This document shows positions 33,533 through 45,579 of a DNA stretch of 64,000 nt, in pieces. The translations under genes were made by a program, and so were the position numbers. The stretch spans positions 2,604,001-2,668,000 of the forward strand of contig PYIU01000006.1 in the NCBI GenBank assembly GCA_003415625.1, given 5' to 3'. This DNA comes from Aquanectria penicillioides (lineage: Eukaryota > Ascomycota > Sordariomycetes > Hypocreales > Nectriaceae). The notes below the pieces were generated by a model. The model was given only the letters and a program-made list of their open reading frames with translations, made no database searches and had not been told where the DNA came from. How positions within the stretch are numbered: the first letter of the stretch is position 1; each line of letters opens with the position of its first letter.

Positions 33533-36500
33533 GATGGGCAGCCTTCTCTCACTCCAACCCCGTCAATGGTTTATCGTAGATGCCGTTGGTCGTTGCGGTC
33601 GTTAGGACGGTGGGGGGTTTTGGGCGCACAACCGAGAGCAGAGAGGGGGATCCAACAGCGGCGGTCGAGATCGTTATGGTGGTGACGGGCCGCCGCGGTC
33701 TTTGTCGAATTCGAGGTTGAGGGTCCCGTGGACTGTCGTCGTGATATTTTGCCTAGGCGGAGGGTGTGGAGGTGAAGCAGGTGCTCATTGCACGTAAGGT
33801 CAGTGAGGTGGATTGTGTTGCTGCGTGTCTCTCTGTGGTACGGAGGTGACTTGGGGGCTACGGGCTACTGCAGATGCAGGGGCAAACACTGTGTGCCAGG
33901 GATCTTGGCGCTACGCTGGCTGACTGGCTTGGAGCGGACAAGGCTGAACGGACGGGTCGAAGGGGCGGCGTGAGCTTGGACGGGGTTGATTGGGTTCGAT
34001 TTTGGGGCCGTCGAGGAGTGGACGGTGGAGAGAGAACGACGGGACGAGGTTGGCTGGTAGATGACGACGGATGTATTGCGGAGCCAATACGAAGTGGAAG
34101 GGGGAGGAGCAGCAATTAACTCCAAGCCGGTGTTTTTCTCGCTGGATTTGGCTTGGGTTCGTCTGCTCTCATCTGGACTTTTTTCTGTGTGCTGGTGTTT
34201 GGTTGCTTGGTTGCTGATGCTGCCAGGTGGCTGGGTGAAGGATGAAATGTGGATCTAGGCTTGTAGGAAGAGATGATGGGGGCGTGAGACGGCAGGAGAT
34301 GGGCGTGTGTGGCGCCCTTTCTTCTTCTGCTTCTTCTTCTTCTTCTTTTTTTTTTTTCGTGTTTCGCCTAGGCAGGTAGGTAGTCTATTGTGCTTGGTGA
34401 CTTTGGGACTTGGGCTTGAGTCTCATCAACGACAATGAAGGAAAAGCTTGAAAACAAAACGAATTCACGCACAAGGTGGGACGTGTGGCCAGCGATTTGT
34501 TGATGGAACGTAGGTAGTTAATTACGTGGACGAAGTCCAGTGGTGTGGGCGTGCGTTTTGGTGAGGGTGTTAATGAGAAACAATTCCTGGCCCATGCGCA
34601 TGCGACATGCAATGAATGCATGGGTGAGATGGGATGAATTGGAAGGAGGGATAGGGAGCGAAGCCACCTAGGTATTTTAAGCCGACCAGCAGGAGAAGAC
34701 GTGAAGCCCACATGAAAGGGGAAGAGCAGAGTGTTCAGAAAGAAGGAAGGACAGGAAGCCTCAAGACAGCACAAGGTAGGTAGGTGCCTGGGTAGATGAG
34801 GAAACAGAAGATGCCCGAGCTGCCTGTCTGCTTGCCCATGACCCTAGCAAACAAACAAACTGGCAGGAAGACAGAGACAGGCTACGAATACATGTTATTG
34901 GCTTCTGGCTTCTGGCTTCTGGCTTCTGGCTTCTGGATGGAGATTACAGAGGCCATGCAAATGCAGTACCACTTACAAGTTAGGTTGTGAAGCTGCCCGA
35001 GTACTACCTCCATACATAGGTACCTACATAGGTACCGACCTACCTGCCCAACTCAAGTACTTGGTGAAAGACGGGGTCTTATGGGATCACTAACCCATTG
35101 CGGTTCTCTCACCTCCAAAGTTCTGCCCTCAAGATACATACTTGGTGACGGTCCATTGTCTCTCTCTAACTCTCTTCACCTCTCTTCCCTCTCCACCCAG
35201 CTGTCCAAATCCGGAGGCCTACCGAGCCAGCTGGGGCTGAAGTAAGTAAGACCTTGTGCCGTCATCATGAAGAAGAGAGAGAACGCGACGGGTCTCCAAT
35301 AGGCTCAGCCACGCTCTCAGGGGCGCCACTGGGCCTAGCAAGCATTGTGTCCCCGAACATGCGCATGCCTGGGTACTTACTGGACTGCTGCTGGCCGCCG
35401 TCCACGAATCTTTAATTACCGGGCTCCATTGTCAAGCTCAACCCAACCCAGGAGCGTCAGCGGGATTCATCCACCTCGAGCTGCCGCCAAACGAACGAAA
35501 CTCTGTCCCACCCGGGTGCCGAGCCAACATAACTTGCAACTGTCGCATCCGGACGCTACATAGGTAGTACTTCGTACAGCCCAAGTTCAGGGGCTACGGC
35601 TTCTCCGTCTCGCCTGCCCACACTGACAGACAGGCGTTTGCTACGTGCCGCAAAACGGGCCTCCGAGCCCTTGCGCATTTGCACTCTGACAGGGGCCACG
35701 CTCTGTTTCAGGGAGACAGGGAACACTGCCCAATTCAAATGGAATAGCACACGCCACATGTACCTTGTACCCAGTGTCGCTTCTGTCGAACCTAGACGGA
35801 CCGTTTGGACACTTCCCAAACACCGTTTCTAATTTGATCCATGAAAATGGGACCCCCTTACCTAAACACAATCGTAGGTAATGATGATGATGATGATGCC
35901 CTTTGAAGTTCGGCTTTTGTTTACTTTTCGTTTCCACTCTTTTTCGCTACTGTTTTTTTTTTCTATTTCATTTTAAATTACTCATAATTTATCCCGATCC
36001 GTCATGGTTTCAGCTTCTATTCCAGCCATATCTTCAGAGTTCCACCACCAGTGAGGCTTTTGCCAACCATATCATTCATATCTAGCTGGATTGAGAGGAG
36101 TCGCTCCCGATTTTGACGTGCACTGAATCTAGAGTTGCGTGCCTATCTGGGTACCATAATATATGACTTGACCAAGTGGTTAGAATAGTGGGGCCATGAA
36201 TTACCCCAAGGTCTTCCGTCTCTCAACCTTCCATTGACCACGGGTAGGCAGGCCATCTAACAGTTTGCATAACCCATAGCCTCATATCATTCAATGCAAA
36301 TACCAACCCATCCAACGAGATTAAATGGAGTTCATGCACACTTAGCCACGTCCAATGATATCACCCTTTCTGCATCTTTTCCTATGTGAGTGTGCCACCT
36401 CACATGACAATAGTTACAGCATGCCCGAATGCTCCCGCACCAAACAAAGTCAAAATTTCAACTTCGAATTGGATCATGCGAGCTGATTATTTAATCAGCA

Positions 36501-39135
36501 GCTCTCTTGACCCTAGTTGTTTGATTGACCCTCTCCCTCGCAGTGATTGTCTAGCTTCTGTATCACCAAGCCATATTCATTGTACGCTTTGCAATATTCC
36601 ATGGCCTTCGTGGCAATACATCTATAGCCCTAGGAGCCTACACAGCTCTGGCAATCAGGCGTGCCTACCTAGACTAGCAAATACAGGACAGTGCTTCCAT
36701 GAACCAAAACGTGTGCGCCAATGCCTGTTTTTGTCATGGGATCAATGAAGTATGTCTAAGTTGCTACTATCAAATACCTTCGAGTTAGCGTTTATTTTGT
36801 CCTTCGCACTCTATTCTGAAAATATACAGACTGTTTTACTTGTTTGAAGGAGTGTCGACTTGGAAAATGCGAGTTCGCATCGGCCGAGATAAGCACATGG
36901 TTGGTTGTCGTTACCTCGTAGGCAATCCCCTTTATGATTTAGTAAACTTCGACTACCTTCATTTTGCTAAGGGGATAGAGATTTTTCTTAGATACTAAAA
37001 TTTATCTTTACATTAATGAATGAGAGGTTTTATTATGTGTGTCTTCTGGGTTTTGATTGGTACAACTTCACTCACTGTTGGTGATCTTTACGAGTGAGGG
37101 GCTATTTAACTTAAGCTCTGTAAAGATATTGTTCATGTCTTAGTGAAGTTGACATTTTAAAATACTTTGGTCATGCCCATTGTCAAAGGTGTTCCAAAAA
37201 CGGGGAAGACGGATAATGCACGCGCTTCAAATATCATGTTTCGATTATGAATGACGTGTAAAGAATTAGGACACCTCCTGTTCTTCCTTCACTCTCCTCA
37301 GGTGTGTATCCAGCTAGCGACTCTCGTCAATCACTCTTTGTGATGATAAAAAACTGTTTTACTCTGATATTTGGACGGGGAAGTTTACAAATGGCTAAGA
37401 AGCCCTGAAGTTAAGACAGAGCATCAGCAATTTTTTTAAGTAATATGAAATCCCGGCCACTGCTCCACCAATTCAAAAACGCCTCCCCACTGGAAGTCGA
37501 AAGAGATATTTCAAATTTCTCCACCGGAACCTGGAGGATGGGACATGTGTACCTATGTGAAGACCTTGCTCTGTTTTGGACGTCCATGCTACATCACTAG
37601 TAGATGCTCGAAATCTATCGCATGTTGCTCAATTGGCGGAGCACAAAGTATCCTCAAACTATGGTATCGGGCAGTGAGGACAGTACTGAGACTGAACTAT
37701 GTATATGCATACATGTAACCGCTTGTTCATCCTTCGCCCTCCTATCCTAATTGCTTCGGGTAGATTGTGTTAGCATAAGGCCAATTTCTTTCCAAAATTT
37801 GCAACAGGGTAGAAGCCACATTGGAACTAGACTCGACCACAGTAAGGATATCACCCAATCCTACTGTTGTTTTCGCCCCATTCAATTCCGGCCTCTTGTT
37901 GAGCATCCTGTGTGCCAAGAGCCACATATGCTGCGCCTGCACACGACTGCGAGGCATGACTTGCAGGGAGGGGCACAACCCTTAGGAAGCACGACCCTGC
38001 CCTGACATAAGCAGCTTACTATAGCTTCGCTTTCTTGGTAACCACTGCTAAGCTTGTAATAACACTGTTTGAGCCCTATATTTCGCTTCTCTTTTCTCTG
38101 TCTTGTCCCTTTCCTTGGTGTTTGGCATATTACACAGTTGGCTACTGCCAGGAGCCAGGCACGGCACGTGTGCGCAGCTGTAACTACATCCCGTACAACA
38201 TGGGCGCAGCCTTAGCACCACGAGGATTTGAATCGATCATCACACAGCTGCGACAGTTTCCTGATTCTTTCCCAAGTTCCTTCGAGGGGTTGTAAATACC
38301 ATTGTTTGGGTCTCCACCCTGCTTCTTTTACATTGCTTGACCTTTCTTCTGTGCCTCGATGCTATACGGGTACACTACATGGCAGTCCTCGGATGTATAA
38401 AATGAAGGTGGCCACTGAAATTACTATTTTAAATATGCATATCTCTATCTCCAACTCCGGAAGCTCTTAGCTTTGAGTGGCGGCTCTAATCCCTCCTAGC
38501 AGCACCGGCTTGGTTCATCTGGTGTTTCTTCTTACTTACACTGCTTGATTTTTCTGTCCATCGATATGTTTCTTGTAGAGTTTGGTGCTATCACTTACCG
38601 ATCAGGTAATTGGAGGATCCAGTCCAGTAACATGATGACATGAACCGGTTGCGCGAGACTGTCTATGAGCTTCGACTGGACAACTAGATACACGGAGTGG
38701 CCGGATGCTGCAGACCAAGATACCTAAGGAAATATGGGCAAGACATGACTAATGAAAGCAGTCCATATATATTTGGCAAACCACGTTGTTGACACCTTCT
38801 TGCAATTGTGTAGGTTCAACAGAAGCCTTCAGGCGGAGTGCGGAGTTGACTTTCGGGAGCTCCGCCAAGAGGGCGGAGTAGAGTGGTACCTACAGTGTAC
38901 GTACCTCCCACCGCGATCTGATACAAGAACGCTATGTGATAACGCTATCAGGGCCTCCCTGACTTCGGACGGTAAACAACCCAACGTCAACTACATTTCG
39001 TAGAGCTGGATATTCTACGTGGAGAGTTAGTGGTCGCTTCTTCCCCCAAAATCGGCCCTCATTATTCAAATACCCATTTATTCCCAAGTTTTCTCTCCTT
39101 TGGTATCTCCTTTTTTTTTTTTTTTTTTAAACATC
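33533..39135. other. 5.6 kb gene-poor region
   Basis: The first part (33.5-35.8 kb) is the RGD2 upstream side and contains T-rich, G-rich and TAGGTA-rich DNA. From about 35.9 to 38.7 kb the DNA becomes clearly AT-rich, with many stops in all frames and no gene I can support; short frames such as 37742-37978 (-) look partly protein-like but isolated. The last 400 bp ends in a T-rich run (39110-39128) just before the dipeptidase ATG and is probably its promoter and leader. Confidence 0.45.
34901..34936. repeat. GCTTCTG heptamer tandem repeat
   Basis: Five consecutive copies of GCTTCTG (the array reads ATTGGCTTCTGGCTTCTGG and onward) lie in a noncoding region. Confidence 0.92.
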
Positions 39136-40759
39136 ATGGGTCGCGCGGACCCCCTACTTCACAAGTCCGGGAAGGCCGGGCGCAATAGTCGTGCCAACCA
39201 CCAGCCATCAGCATCACCCAAGTTGACCCCCCGGAGGGCTATTCTGGCTATATTTCTATCTCTGTTGGCCCTGAGCCTCCTTCATCGACCCGTAACGCAG
39301 TGGTACTGCGGACATCCCGAGCTGGGCCCTGGACATGGTCTTTTGTCGCCCGAGGAGCGCGCGCGAAACATTCTCGCTTCTACTCCGTTGATAGGTACCC
39401 GCTACCTGTTGTGGCATCTTCAAGAGCCAGCATTACTTCTCCACTGCCAAAGTTCGACAGCTGACATGGTGGGTTGATCAGACGGACATGTTGACTTCCT
39501 CGTCCTTCTTCGCTACGTTTATGGTAACCACATCTACAACGAAAACTTCACCAAGCCCTTTGAACATGGCGGATTGCCCGGGCATGTTGATCTTGAGCGC
39601 CTCCGCCTTGGCCAGAGCGGTGGTGCCTTTTGGAGCCTCTTTGCCCCCTGTCCTGCAAACGGCTCCGACTTCTCAGATGAGAATTATGCCGCCAGTAAGT
39701 TGAAACGCATTCTATTGAGGAAATTCATGTTGTTGATTCGGGGTAATCCCAGGTGTCCAATTTACCTTTGACCAAATAGATGCTATGACGCGAGTACAGG
39801 AGGCTTACCCGAAAGACTTTTCTCAGCAAGTCGACAGTTCCACCGCCCTCAAGGCCTTCAAGGAGGGGAAGCTAATCTCCCCCTGGGCATCGAAGGTCTG
39901 CACCAGATTGGAAATTCTGTCTCCAACCTTCGCAAGTTTCATCAGCTTGGCACTCGTTACGCCACCCTCACCCACAACTGCCACAACAAATTTGCTGATG
40001 CTGCCATCTTGGAGAACCCAACTCGCAAGTCTGAACCGCTTTGGGGAGGTGTGAGTCCGCTTGGACGTCGTCTCATCCATGAGATGAACCGGATCGGTAT
40101 GATTGTCGATCTTTCCCATGTCAGGTTTGTTCGCCACTTCCATCGCACTCAGAATCTTTACATTAACAGTGCATCTTTAATTTAGTGAGGACACAATGCT
40201 GGATGTCTTGGGTGGTAATGGCGACTGGGCTGGGTCCAAGGCTCCTGTCATATTCTCTCACAGCTCTGCATACAGCGTCTGCCCTCATCCCCGTAACGTC
40301 AAGGATAGTGTGCTTCAGCTGGTCAAGGAGCGTAACTCAGTTGTCATGGTTAATATTGCACCTGAATTTATTTCGTGTGTTGATAATGGCAACCATAACG
40401 GCATTCCCGATTTTGTTCCGGCCAACTCAACCTTGGCACAGGCAGCTCGCCATATCCTTCACATCGGCAACCTGATTGGATTCGACTACGTCGGCATTGG
40501 TACCGACTTTGATGGTATCATGAATGTCCCCGAGGGCTTGGAAGACGTGTCGAAGTACCCGGACCTTGTGGCCGAACTGCTTAAGCACGGAGTGAGCAAC
40601 AAGGACGCAGCCAAAGTTGTGGGCGGAAACGTCCTACGTGTCTGGAAGGATGTGGATGCCGTCGCCGCCAAGTTGCAGGCAGACGGCGAACTGCCTATGG
40701 AAGATGATCTGCCGCCCCTGAACTTTGAACTTGCATCCGCGCCAACCGGGTCTCATTAG
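39136..40759 (+). CDS. membrane dipeptidase, peptidase family M19 (frame-broken here)
   Basis: Four exons: 39136-39394, 39482-39694, 39753-40124 and 40186-40759; about 472 aa. The N terminus is basic and followed by one hydrophobic signal-anchor helix ([16 protein letters not shown]), so a type II membrane protein is likely. Metal and catalytic motifs of renal dipeptidase are present: DGHVD (first zinc His/Asp), [11 protein letters not shown] (bridging Glu), MIVDLSHVS and [18 protein letters not shown] (zinc His), and [10 protein letters not shown]. It should hydrolyse dipeptides using two zinc ions. Exon 3 is one base short for its splice phases; the break is at the C run 39879-39883, just before the bridging-Glu motif. 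Everything else is intact, so a missing C is the simplest reading. Introns are 87, 58 and 61 bp. Confidence 0.9.
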
Positions 40760-41009
40760 ATAGTTTTGTGAGCGATGAACGCTGAAATATAGAGTCCGTT
40801 CGTCTCAATCATACACTGTATATACACATCTTATACAACAGGAAGCGTCAGGCTTACTTCCTTGGTTGGCTTTTCCCCACGATGACAATCCCTTCATGTA
40901 TGCCTCTAGATTTGTGACCCAGAAACGACCCCATCTCTGAGTTTTCGACGAATCCTTCTCTAGAATTAACGCAACCGAGGCCCAGGAAAATCAGTTCAGT
41001 GAGGGTATG

Positions 41010-41533
41010 TTAACCTCGTCGCTCAATTCTGTTGAGCTTGTTCGCTGTTGCAGTCTGAGTTCTTGTGCGCTGTCCACGGACGGGCAGACCCATGGCGTGT
41101 CGTCGACCGCGGTATGTGCCCATATCCTTCAATCTGCGAATATTCTCCTGGACAAGTCTGCGAGCATCGGTTTCCAACGTCATCTGGGACAGCTCGGCCG
41201 TGAGAGAGGTGACGGTTCTGGGTGGGAGAGATCCGACTTTGGCGAGTTTGTGAATGGAGTATTTGGCCATGATGCGAGCGGAAGTGGTAGGCCCAAGCGC
41301 ATAAAATGACTCGAGGGCTTTCTATAGGTTGAGAGGGAGGCATTGTGTGAGAATACTGTCGTGTGCCGAACGACGGGGATAGATCGCGAGAAGGCGAACG
41401 ATGGGGGGAGGCTGAGAGATGCTTACCTTGACCAGCTTCTGCTCGCCGAAGTTGACACCGAGAAGGAACACCTGTAGGGGATTGGGTCATTAAAGGAGAC
41501 TGGTGAGGGGTCCGATTGGCGCAGACTTACCAT
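41010..41533 (-). CDS. SWS2: mitochondrial small-subunit ribosomal protein uS13m
   Basis: Three exons on the minus strand: 41533-41531 (only the ATG), 41471-41427 and 41321-41010; 119 aa. Introns are 59 bp (GTAAGT to CAG) and 105 bp (GTAAGC to TAG). The protein starts VFLLGVNFGEQKLVK, then ALGPTTSARIMAKYSIHKLA, DARRLVQENIRRLKDMGTYR and GRRHAMGLPVRGQRTRTQT. This is the bacterial S13 pattern of a helix-two-turn-helix plus basic GLPVRGQRT tail. S13 sits in the head of the mitochondrial small subunit at the tRNA/large-subunit contact. Its length fits bacterial S13. It lies tail-to-tail with the dipeptidase (250 bp) and head-to-head with the cyclophilin (585 bp). Confidence 0.93.
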
Positions 41534-42118
41534 TGTGACAGATTTTCTCAGAGGATCACAGTCGCATGCTCCGAATCTCGAAATCGGCTCTGCGGCTCAA
41601 AAGATGGACGAGGTGCAAAAGATGCTCTGTCTCGGGAAAACCAGGGCTAAACCTTCATGCCCATGGCTGTTATCGGTACGTACCTTTATGTATCTGCTGT
41701 GAGTCTGGCCCAGGGGGGCTACCTGCTACATTACCTCCAAAGGTGCCTACCAGCTAGCGGACCAGGGCTTGGGCAGTGGTTTGGTGTTAAGGGGGGCTCG
41801 CCAAGTTTACCAGTTACAGCAACAGCTCCAGAGGAGAATAGCGGGGTCATTGATGAGGACCCTCTGAAACAGGCCTGAAGCTCTTCCAGGTGCCAAAGCA
41901 ATGCGCCCCTAGCTCCCTGCTTAGGGAGGTAGCGCAAAGCCTGTAAGCGCTGTGTGTCCAATTGCGCAACCGTGTGTCGTTCTGGCCATCTCGTATAAGT
42001 GTCCCTAACCCGCCTCGACCACCTCGTTCGCCCTCCTCTCCTTCCTCCCCTAACTACCTATCTCATCAACTGTTGCTACATCTTTCCCGAGATTCCGCAG
42101 CAGGAGACAACCGCAACC
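41534..42118. promoter_or_regulatory. bidirectional promoter uS13m / cyclophilin
   Basis: A 585 bp spacer between divergent genes. The part near the cyclophilin ATG is CT-rich. No specific operator was recognised. Confidence 0.5.
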
Positions 42119-43123
42119 ATGTTCAACCTTCGCCGCCTTTTCTCGGCCACCCTCCTCGTCGCCGTCGGCCTGGTCTTCTTCACCCAGTCTGTCGCCGCCG
42201 CCAAGGGCCCCAAGATCACCCACAAGGTCTACTTCGACATCGAGCAGGATGGCAAGTCTCTCGGTCGCATCATCTTCGGCCTCTACGGCAAGACCGTCCC
42301 CAAGACCGCCGATAACTTCCGTATCCTCTGCAATGGCGAAAAGAAGGAGGAGATTGGCGGCTACGAGGGCTCGACCTTCCACCGCGTTATCAAGGACTTC
42401 ATGATTCAGGGCGGTGACTTCACCAAGGGCGATGGTACTGGTGGCAAGTCCAGTAAGTTTGCACCTCCATCACCTTCCCAGCGGAACCCCGAAGGGTCAA
42501 TTGACTAACCTTCGTTCTCCCTGTTCAGTCTACGGCGACCGTTTCCCCGACGAGAACTTCAAGCTCAAGCACTCCAAGAAGGGTCTTCTGTCCATGGCCA
42601 ACGCTGGCAAGGACACCAACGGCTCCCAGTTCTTCATCACCACCGTCATCACCGGGTAAGCCCACCCAATATCCCCCGCAAACAAATGCACGGTCACGTT
42701 GAAAGCAGGAATTGACTGTTGGTTGAACAGATGGCTCGATGGCCGACACGTCGTCTTCGGCGAGGTCCTTGAGGGTTACGATGTCGTAGAGAAGATCGAG
42801 AACACGAAGACGGCGCCGGGCGACAAGCCCCTTTCGCCTATCAAGATTGCCAAGAGCGGCGAGCTCCCTGTCCCCCCTGAAGGTATTCACGTCGAGCTCT
42901 AAACAGGCCTAGTACCGCGCCTCATTGATTTCTTCGTCTTGTCTGACCCAAGTACTGATTCGTGTGTCGCGGTCTCGCAGACGACATCTACGGTGGAGCG
43001 GAATGGGCAGTCGATGAAGAGGGCTGGTCAGGTCTCCAGAAGTTTGCGCTCCTTGGCATGATCGCTGGCGTTATCCTCCTCGTAGTCCGTACCAGCAGGA
43101 ACTTCCACCCCGGCCGTTTCTGA
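42119..43123 (+). CDS. cypB: ER-type cyclophilin B (PPIase) with alternative membrane-anchor exon
   Basis: Short form: exons 42119-42452, 42529-42655 and 42731-42902, 210 aa. It has a signal peptide ([17 protein letters not shown]) and a complete cyclophilin domain with [37 protein letters not shown] and [12 protein letters not shown], and ends GIHVEL, an ER-retention-like tail. An unusual KKEEIG insertion sits before [10 protein letters not shown]. Cyclophilins catalyse proline cis-trans isomerisation; this one should fold secretory proteins in the ER lumen. Long form: a donor at 42883 (GTATTC, inside the last codons) can join to an acceptor at 42980 (CTCGCAG). This replaces the tail with exon 42981-43123, giving [15 protein letters not shown], a hydrophobic helix [13 protein letters not shown] and [11 protein letters not shown], 251 aa. 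Lengths and phases fit exactly. The long form would be membrane-anchored. Which form dominates is unknown. Confidence 0.93.
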
Positions 43124-43530
43124 AGAAGCTACTCCAAGCAAGGCCGATAGTTGGAGGAAGGCATATAGATCACACTCAAAACGGTTTTTTTTTGGGGGCG
43201 GGGAGGGGTTCGCGATATACCATCAATGGACAAATTCCCATCCCAATACTTCTTGTGCGCGATGTCATATGCTTTATAGCCCATTCAATCTCTCTTGTCC
43301 ATACCGTTGCTCCTGAATTCTCCACGTTGCCGCGTGTTCATTCAAGTGGTTCTGTCATAGCCCCTTGACCTAGCTCTAATTCCCACTCTAGCAACACCCC
43401 TGTCACGTGGAGCCGACAATTCTCCAATGGACTAGGCCTCACCCTCCCCGCCCAAAAAAAAGCCTGTAAGTTTGGAGTGGTTCTAAACTCGACCACAAAT
43501 TGCAAACCAACAGCCGCTTCAATATTCACC
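43124..43530. other. spacer cyclophilin / TRM112
   Basis: About 400 bp between co-oriented genes. It includes a T-run and a G-run near 43185-43205. It presumably holds the cyclophilin terminator and the TRM112 promoter. Confidence 0.5.
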
Positions 43531-44025
43531 ATGAAGATTCTCAGCATCAACTTTCTCACTTGCGCCGTCAAGGCCTGCAAAAGCTCTTCTGACTCGTTCC
43601 CTCTACACGCCAAGGATGCGGAGCTTGTTCAGGATGAAATTGAGCTAAACCCGGACCTGATCATTAATGTGCTACCTCGCCTGGATTGGGCTGCTCTGCG
43701 CACAACGTCTTCCGAGGTAAGTAAACCAATCCAGACATATTAGCCAGGCCTTTGAATGCTCTCCATTTCCATTTGTTTTGGGTAGAATCTTAGAAAGAAC
43801 TTCATCTGACCTTCCTCTCCTTGACAGCTCGGCTTTCCAGAACTCCCTGAGCAGGCGCCCACAGCCGAGGAGCTGAAGGCTGATGAGAAGACACTCAAGG
43901 ACCTACATCACCTCCTTATTGAGACTCAGATCTCAGAGGGTAATCTGGTGTGCGGTAACTGCGGCCATGAGTACGCTATCAAGGAGGGTATCGCAAACTT
44001 CCTGTTGCCAAGCCACTTGGTGTAG
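43531..44025 (+). CDS. TRM112: Trm112 methyltransferase activator
   Basis: Two exons, 43531-43716 and 43828-44025, with a 111 bp intron (GTAAGT to CAG); 127 aa. The N terminus MKILSINFLTCAVKACKSS carries the first Cys pair, and NLVCGNCGHEYAIKEGI the second, together forming the zinc site. NFLLPSHLV closes the protein as in relatives. Trm112 is a small zinc protein that binds and activates several methyltransferases that modify tRNA, rRNA and release factor (Trm9, Trm11, Bud23 and Mtq2 in yeast). Length and motifs are typical. Spacing to VOA1/BIG1 is tail-to-tail. Confidence 0.95.
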
Positions 44026-44572
44026 TGGTGGGGAAATCTGAGTGAATCAACGCAGGAAGGGGAAAATAGACTAAATCAAAGAAACAAAAAATGGCGAAGG
44101 GGTGTACACATGGCGGAGTCCCATAGAAGAGGGCATGGGTTGAAACCTACGCATCTTCACCACGCTCAATGAGCACGCCCTATCAACGGGAGGGTAGGCG
44201 GCCAAGGTGCGAGGGTTTCGGCTTGGGTTGGGAGTCTGGCGTCTTTATTTTTTTCTTCTTATTTTTTGTCTTTCATGTCAACCTGAATTTGCAGCTACCG
44301 GCCTGGTCAGAAGTGAAAGGGGAGAACGACCATACTAAACCCAATAAGTAGCAATCAAATTCTATGATGTCAAAACGTCGATCTTTATTCTGGCTCAACC
44401 TTGTGATCTCGCAACATGCCGATATTGATCCTCCTTCCCTCCGGTCACGACACACACTAAAGAAACCCGAAACTCCATAATCTGATGTACAATGCCGCCC
44501 GCCCCATGCGAGGTGACATTCGTGACAGCAACTTCCAGAGCCTGTTAACTACAGAGACCTGAGCGAAGGAAA
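44026..44572. other. intergenic between convergent genes
   Basis: About 550 bp between the 3' ends of TRM112 and VOA1/BIG1, with a T-rich stretch near 44245-44270. No gene was seen. Confidence 0.5.
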
Positions 44573-45579
44573 TTACTGCTGCTTCTTCTGGGCTGCTGGG
44601 CCCATCTCCTTGTCGAAGGCACCATAGGACACCTCGAGGCTGGCAAGGGCCTTCAGACCAATGCCTAGAATCGAGAACAGAACGATGGCAGTGATGATAG
44701 CCATGAAGATACCTGAAACAGGAGTTAGCGTAACGTGAAAACGGGTAGGATCAAAACAGGACGTACCAGGGGTGAAGAATTGGTACTTTTCGAACAGGGG
44801 TCGGTTATCTCGTGTTGCGTTCTTGTCTGCTCGGATCATGGGAGAAGCCCGAAGATCCCGCTTGAGCTCCATGCGGAGCTGGTCCTTGAACTCGGGCTCA
44901 TAGGCAGTCTCACCAGGGATGCCGATGTACAGCAGGGTATATGAGTCGCTCTCAGCGAGGTCATCGAAGCTCTCGGCAAGGGAAGAGGCTACACTATCAT
45001 CAACTTGCATTCTTTGGATCCTATTCAATTGCATAACCCAACTTACCAGCGTCCGAAAGGGAACCAACCCGGTCCGACGTCACAGGAGGGAGGGTGAGCT
45101 CCTTGATTGTGACACTCTTGCCCTTCTTGATACACGCCTGCTTGACAAAAGACGACAACTGGTCTTTGTCTGATTCGCCAATAACTTCGGAAACTATGAA
45201 TTTGCCCCGAAGATGAGGATTCTCAATAGCCTTGCAGAGGTATGGCATAGCGCTGCCAGCGCACTGGGTTTCGCCGCCATCGGCTAGGTCAGCGGATTTG
45301 ACGCCCGGGTGGGATACGAGGAGATATCGATCGCTGGGGCATTCCGACAGAATAGCCTTGGTGTTGGCCAGTGCCTGGGAGCTTGTCTGGAGCTTGTCCG
45401 TGGTGGGAGTGTTGTAGAACCTAGATGGTTATGCAATCAGAGGGAGCTCCTTCAAAGCAACGCAGGGAGGAGGGCGCGTCATACGGAGAAGTGGATAGCA
45501 GGATCATCGGGGATGAATCGGAAAATGCGATCGAGGGCCTGGCAAGCGCCAGAGCCCCGGCGATAATTTGGAGACGCAT
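44573..45579 (-). CDS. VOA1: BIG1/VOA1 family ER membrane protein
   Basis: Four exons on the minus strand: 45579-45485, 45420-45047, 45003-44767 and 44712-44573; 281 aa. Introns are 64, 43 and 54 bp. An N-terminal signal peptide (MRLQIIAGALALARPSIAF) is followed by a lumenal domain with SECPSDRYLLVSHPGV and GKFIVSEVIGESDK. The C-terminal Ac45/VOA1-type transmembrane segment is FMAIITAIVLFSILGIG, followed by LKALASLEVSYGAFDKEMGP and a KKQQ end. In yeast Big1 supports beta-1,6-glucan formation, and Voa1 is a V-ATPase V0 assembly factor; fungal single orthologs are usually labelled Big1. I cannot tell which role dominates here. The dilysine-like KKQQ end fits ER residence. Confidence 0.88.

Noticed and set aside
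34896..34940. Short tandem repeats as a CRISPR-like array
   Set aside because: Contiguous 7-mer units with no spacers; a simple microsatellite in eukaryotic DNA.
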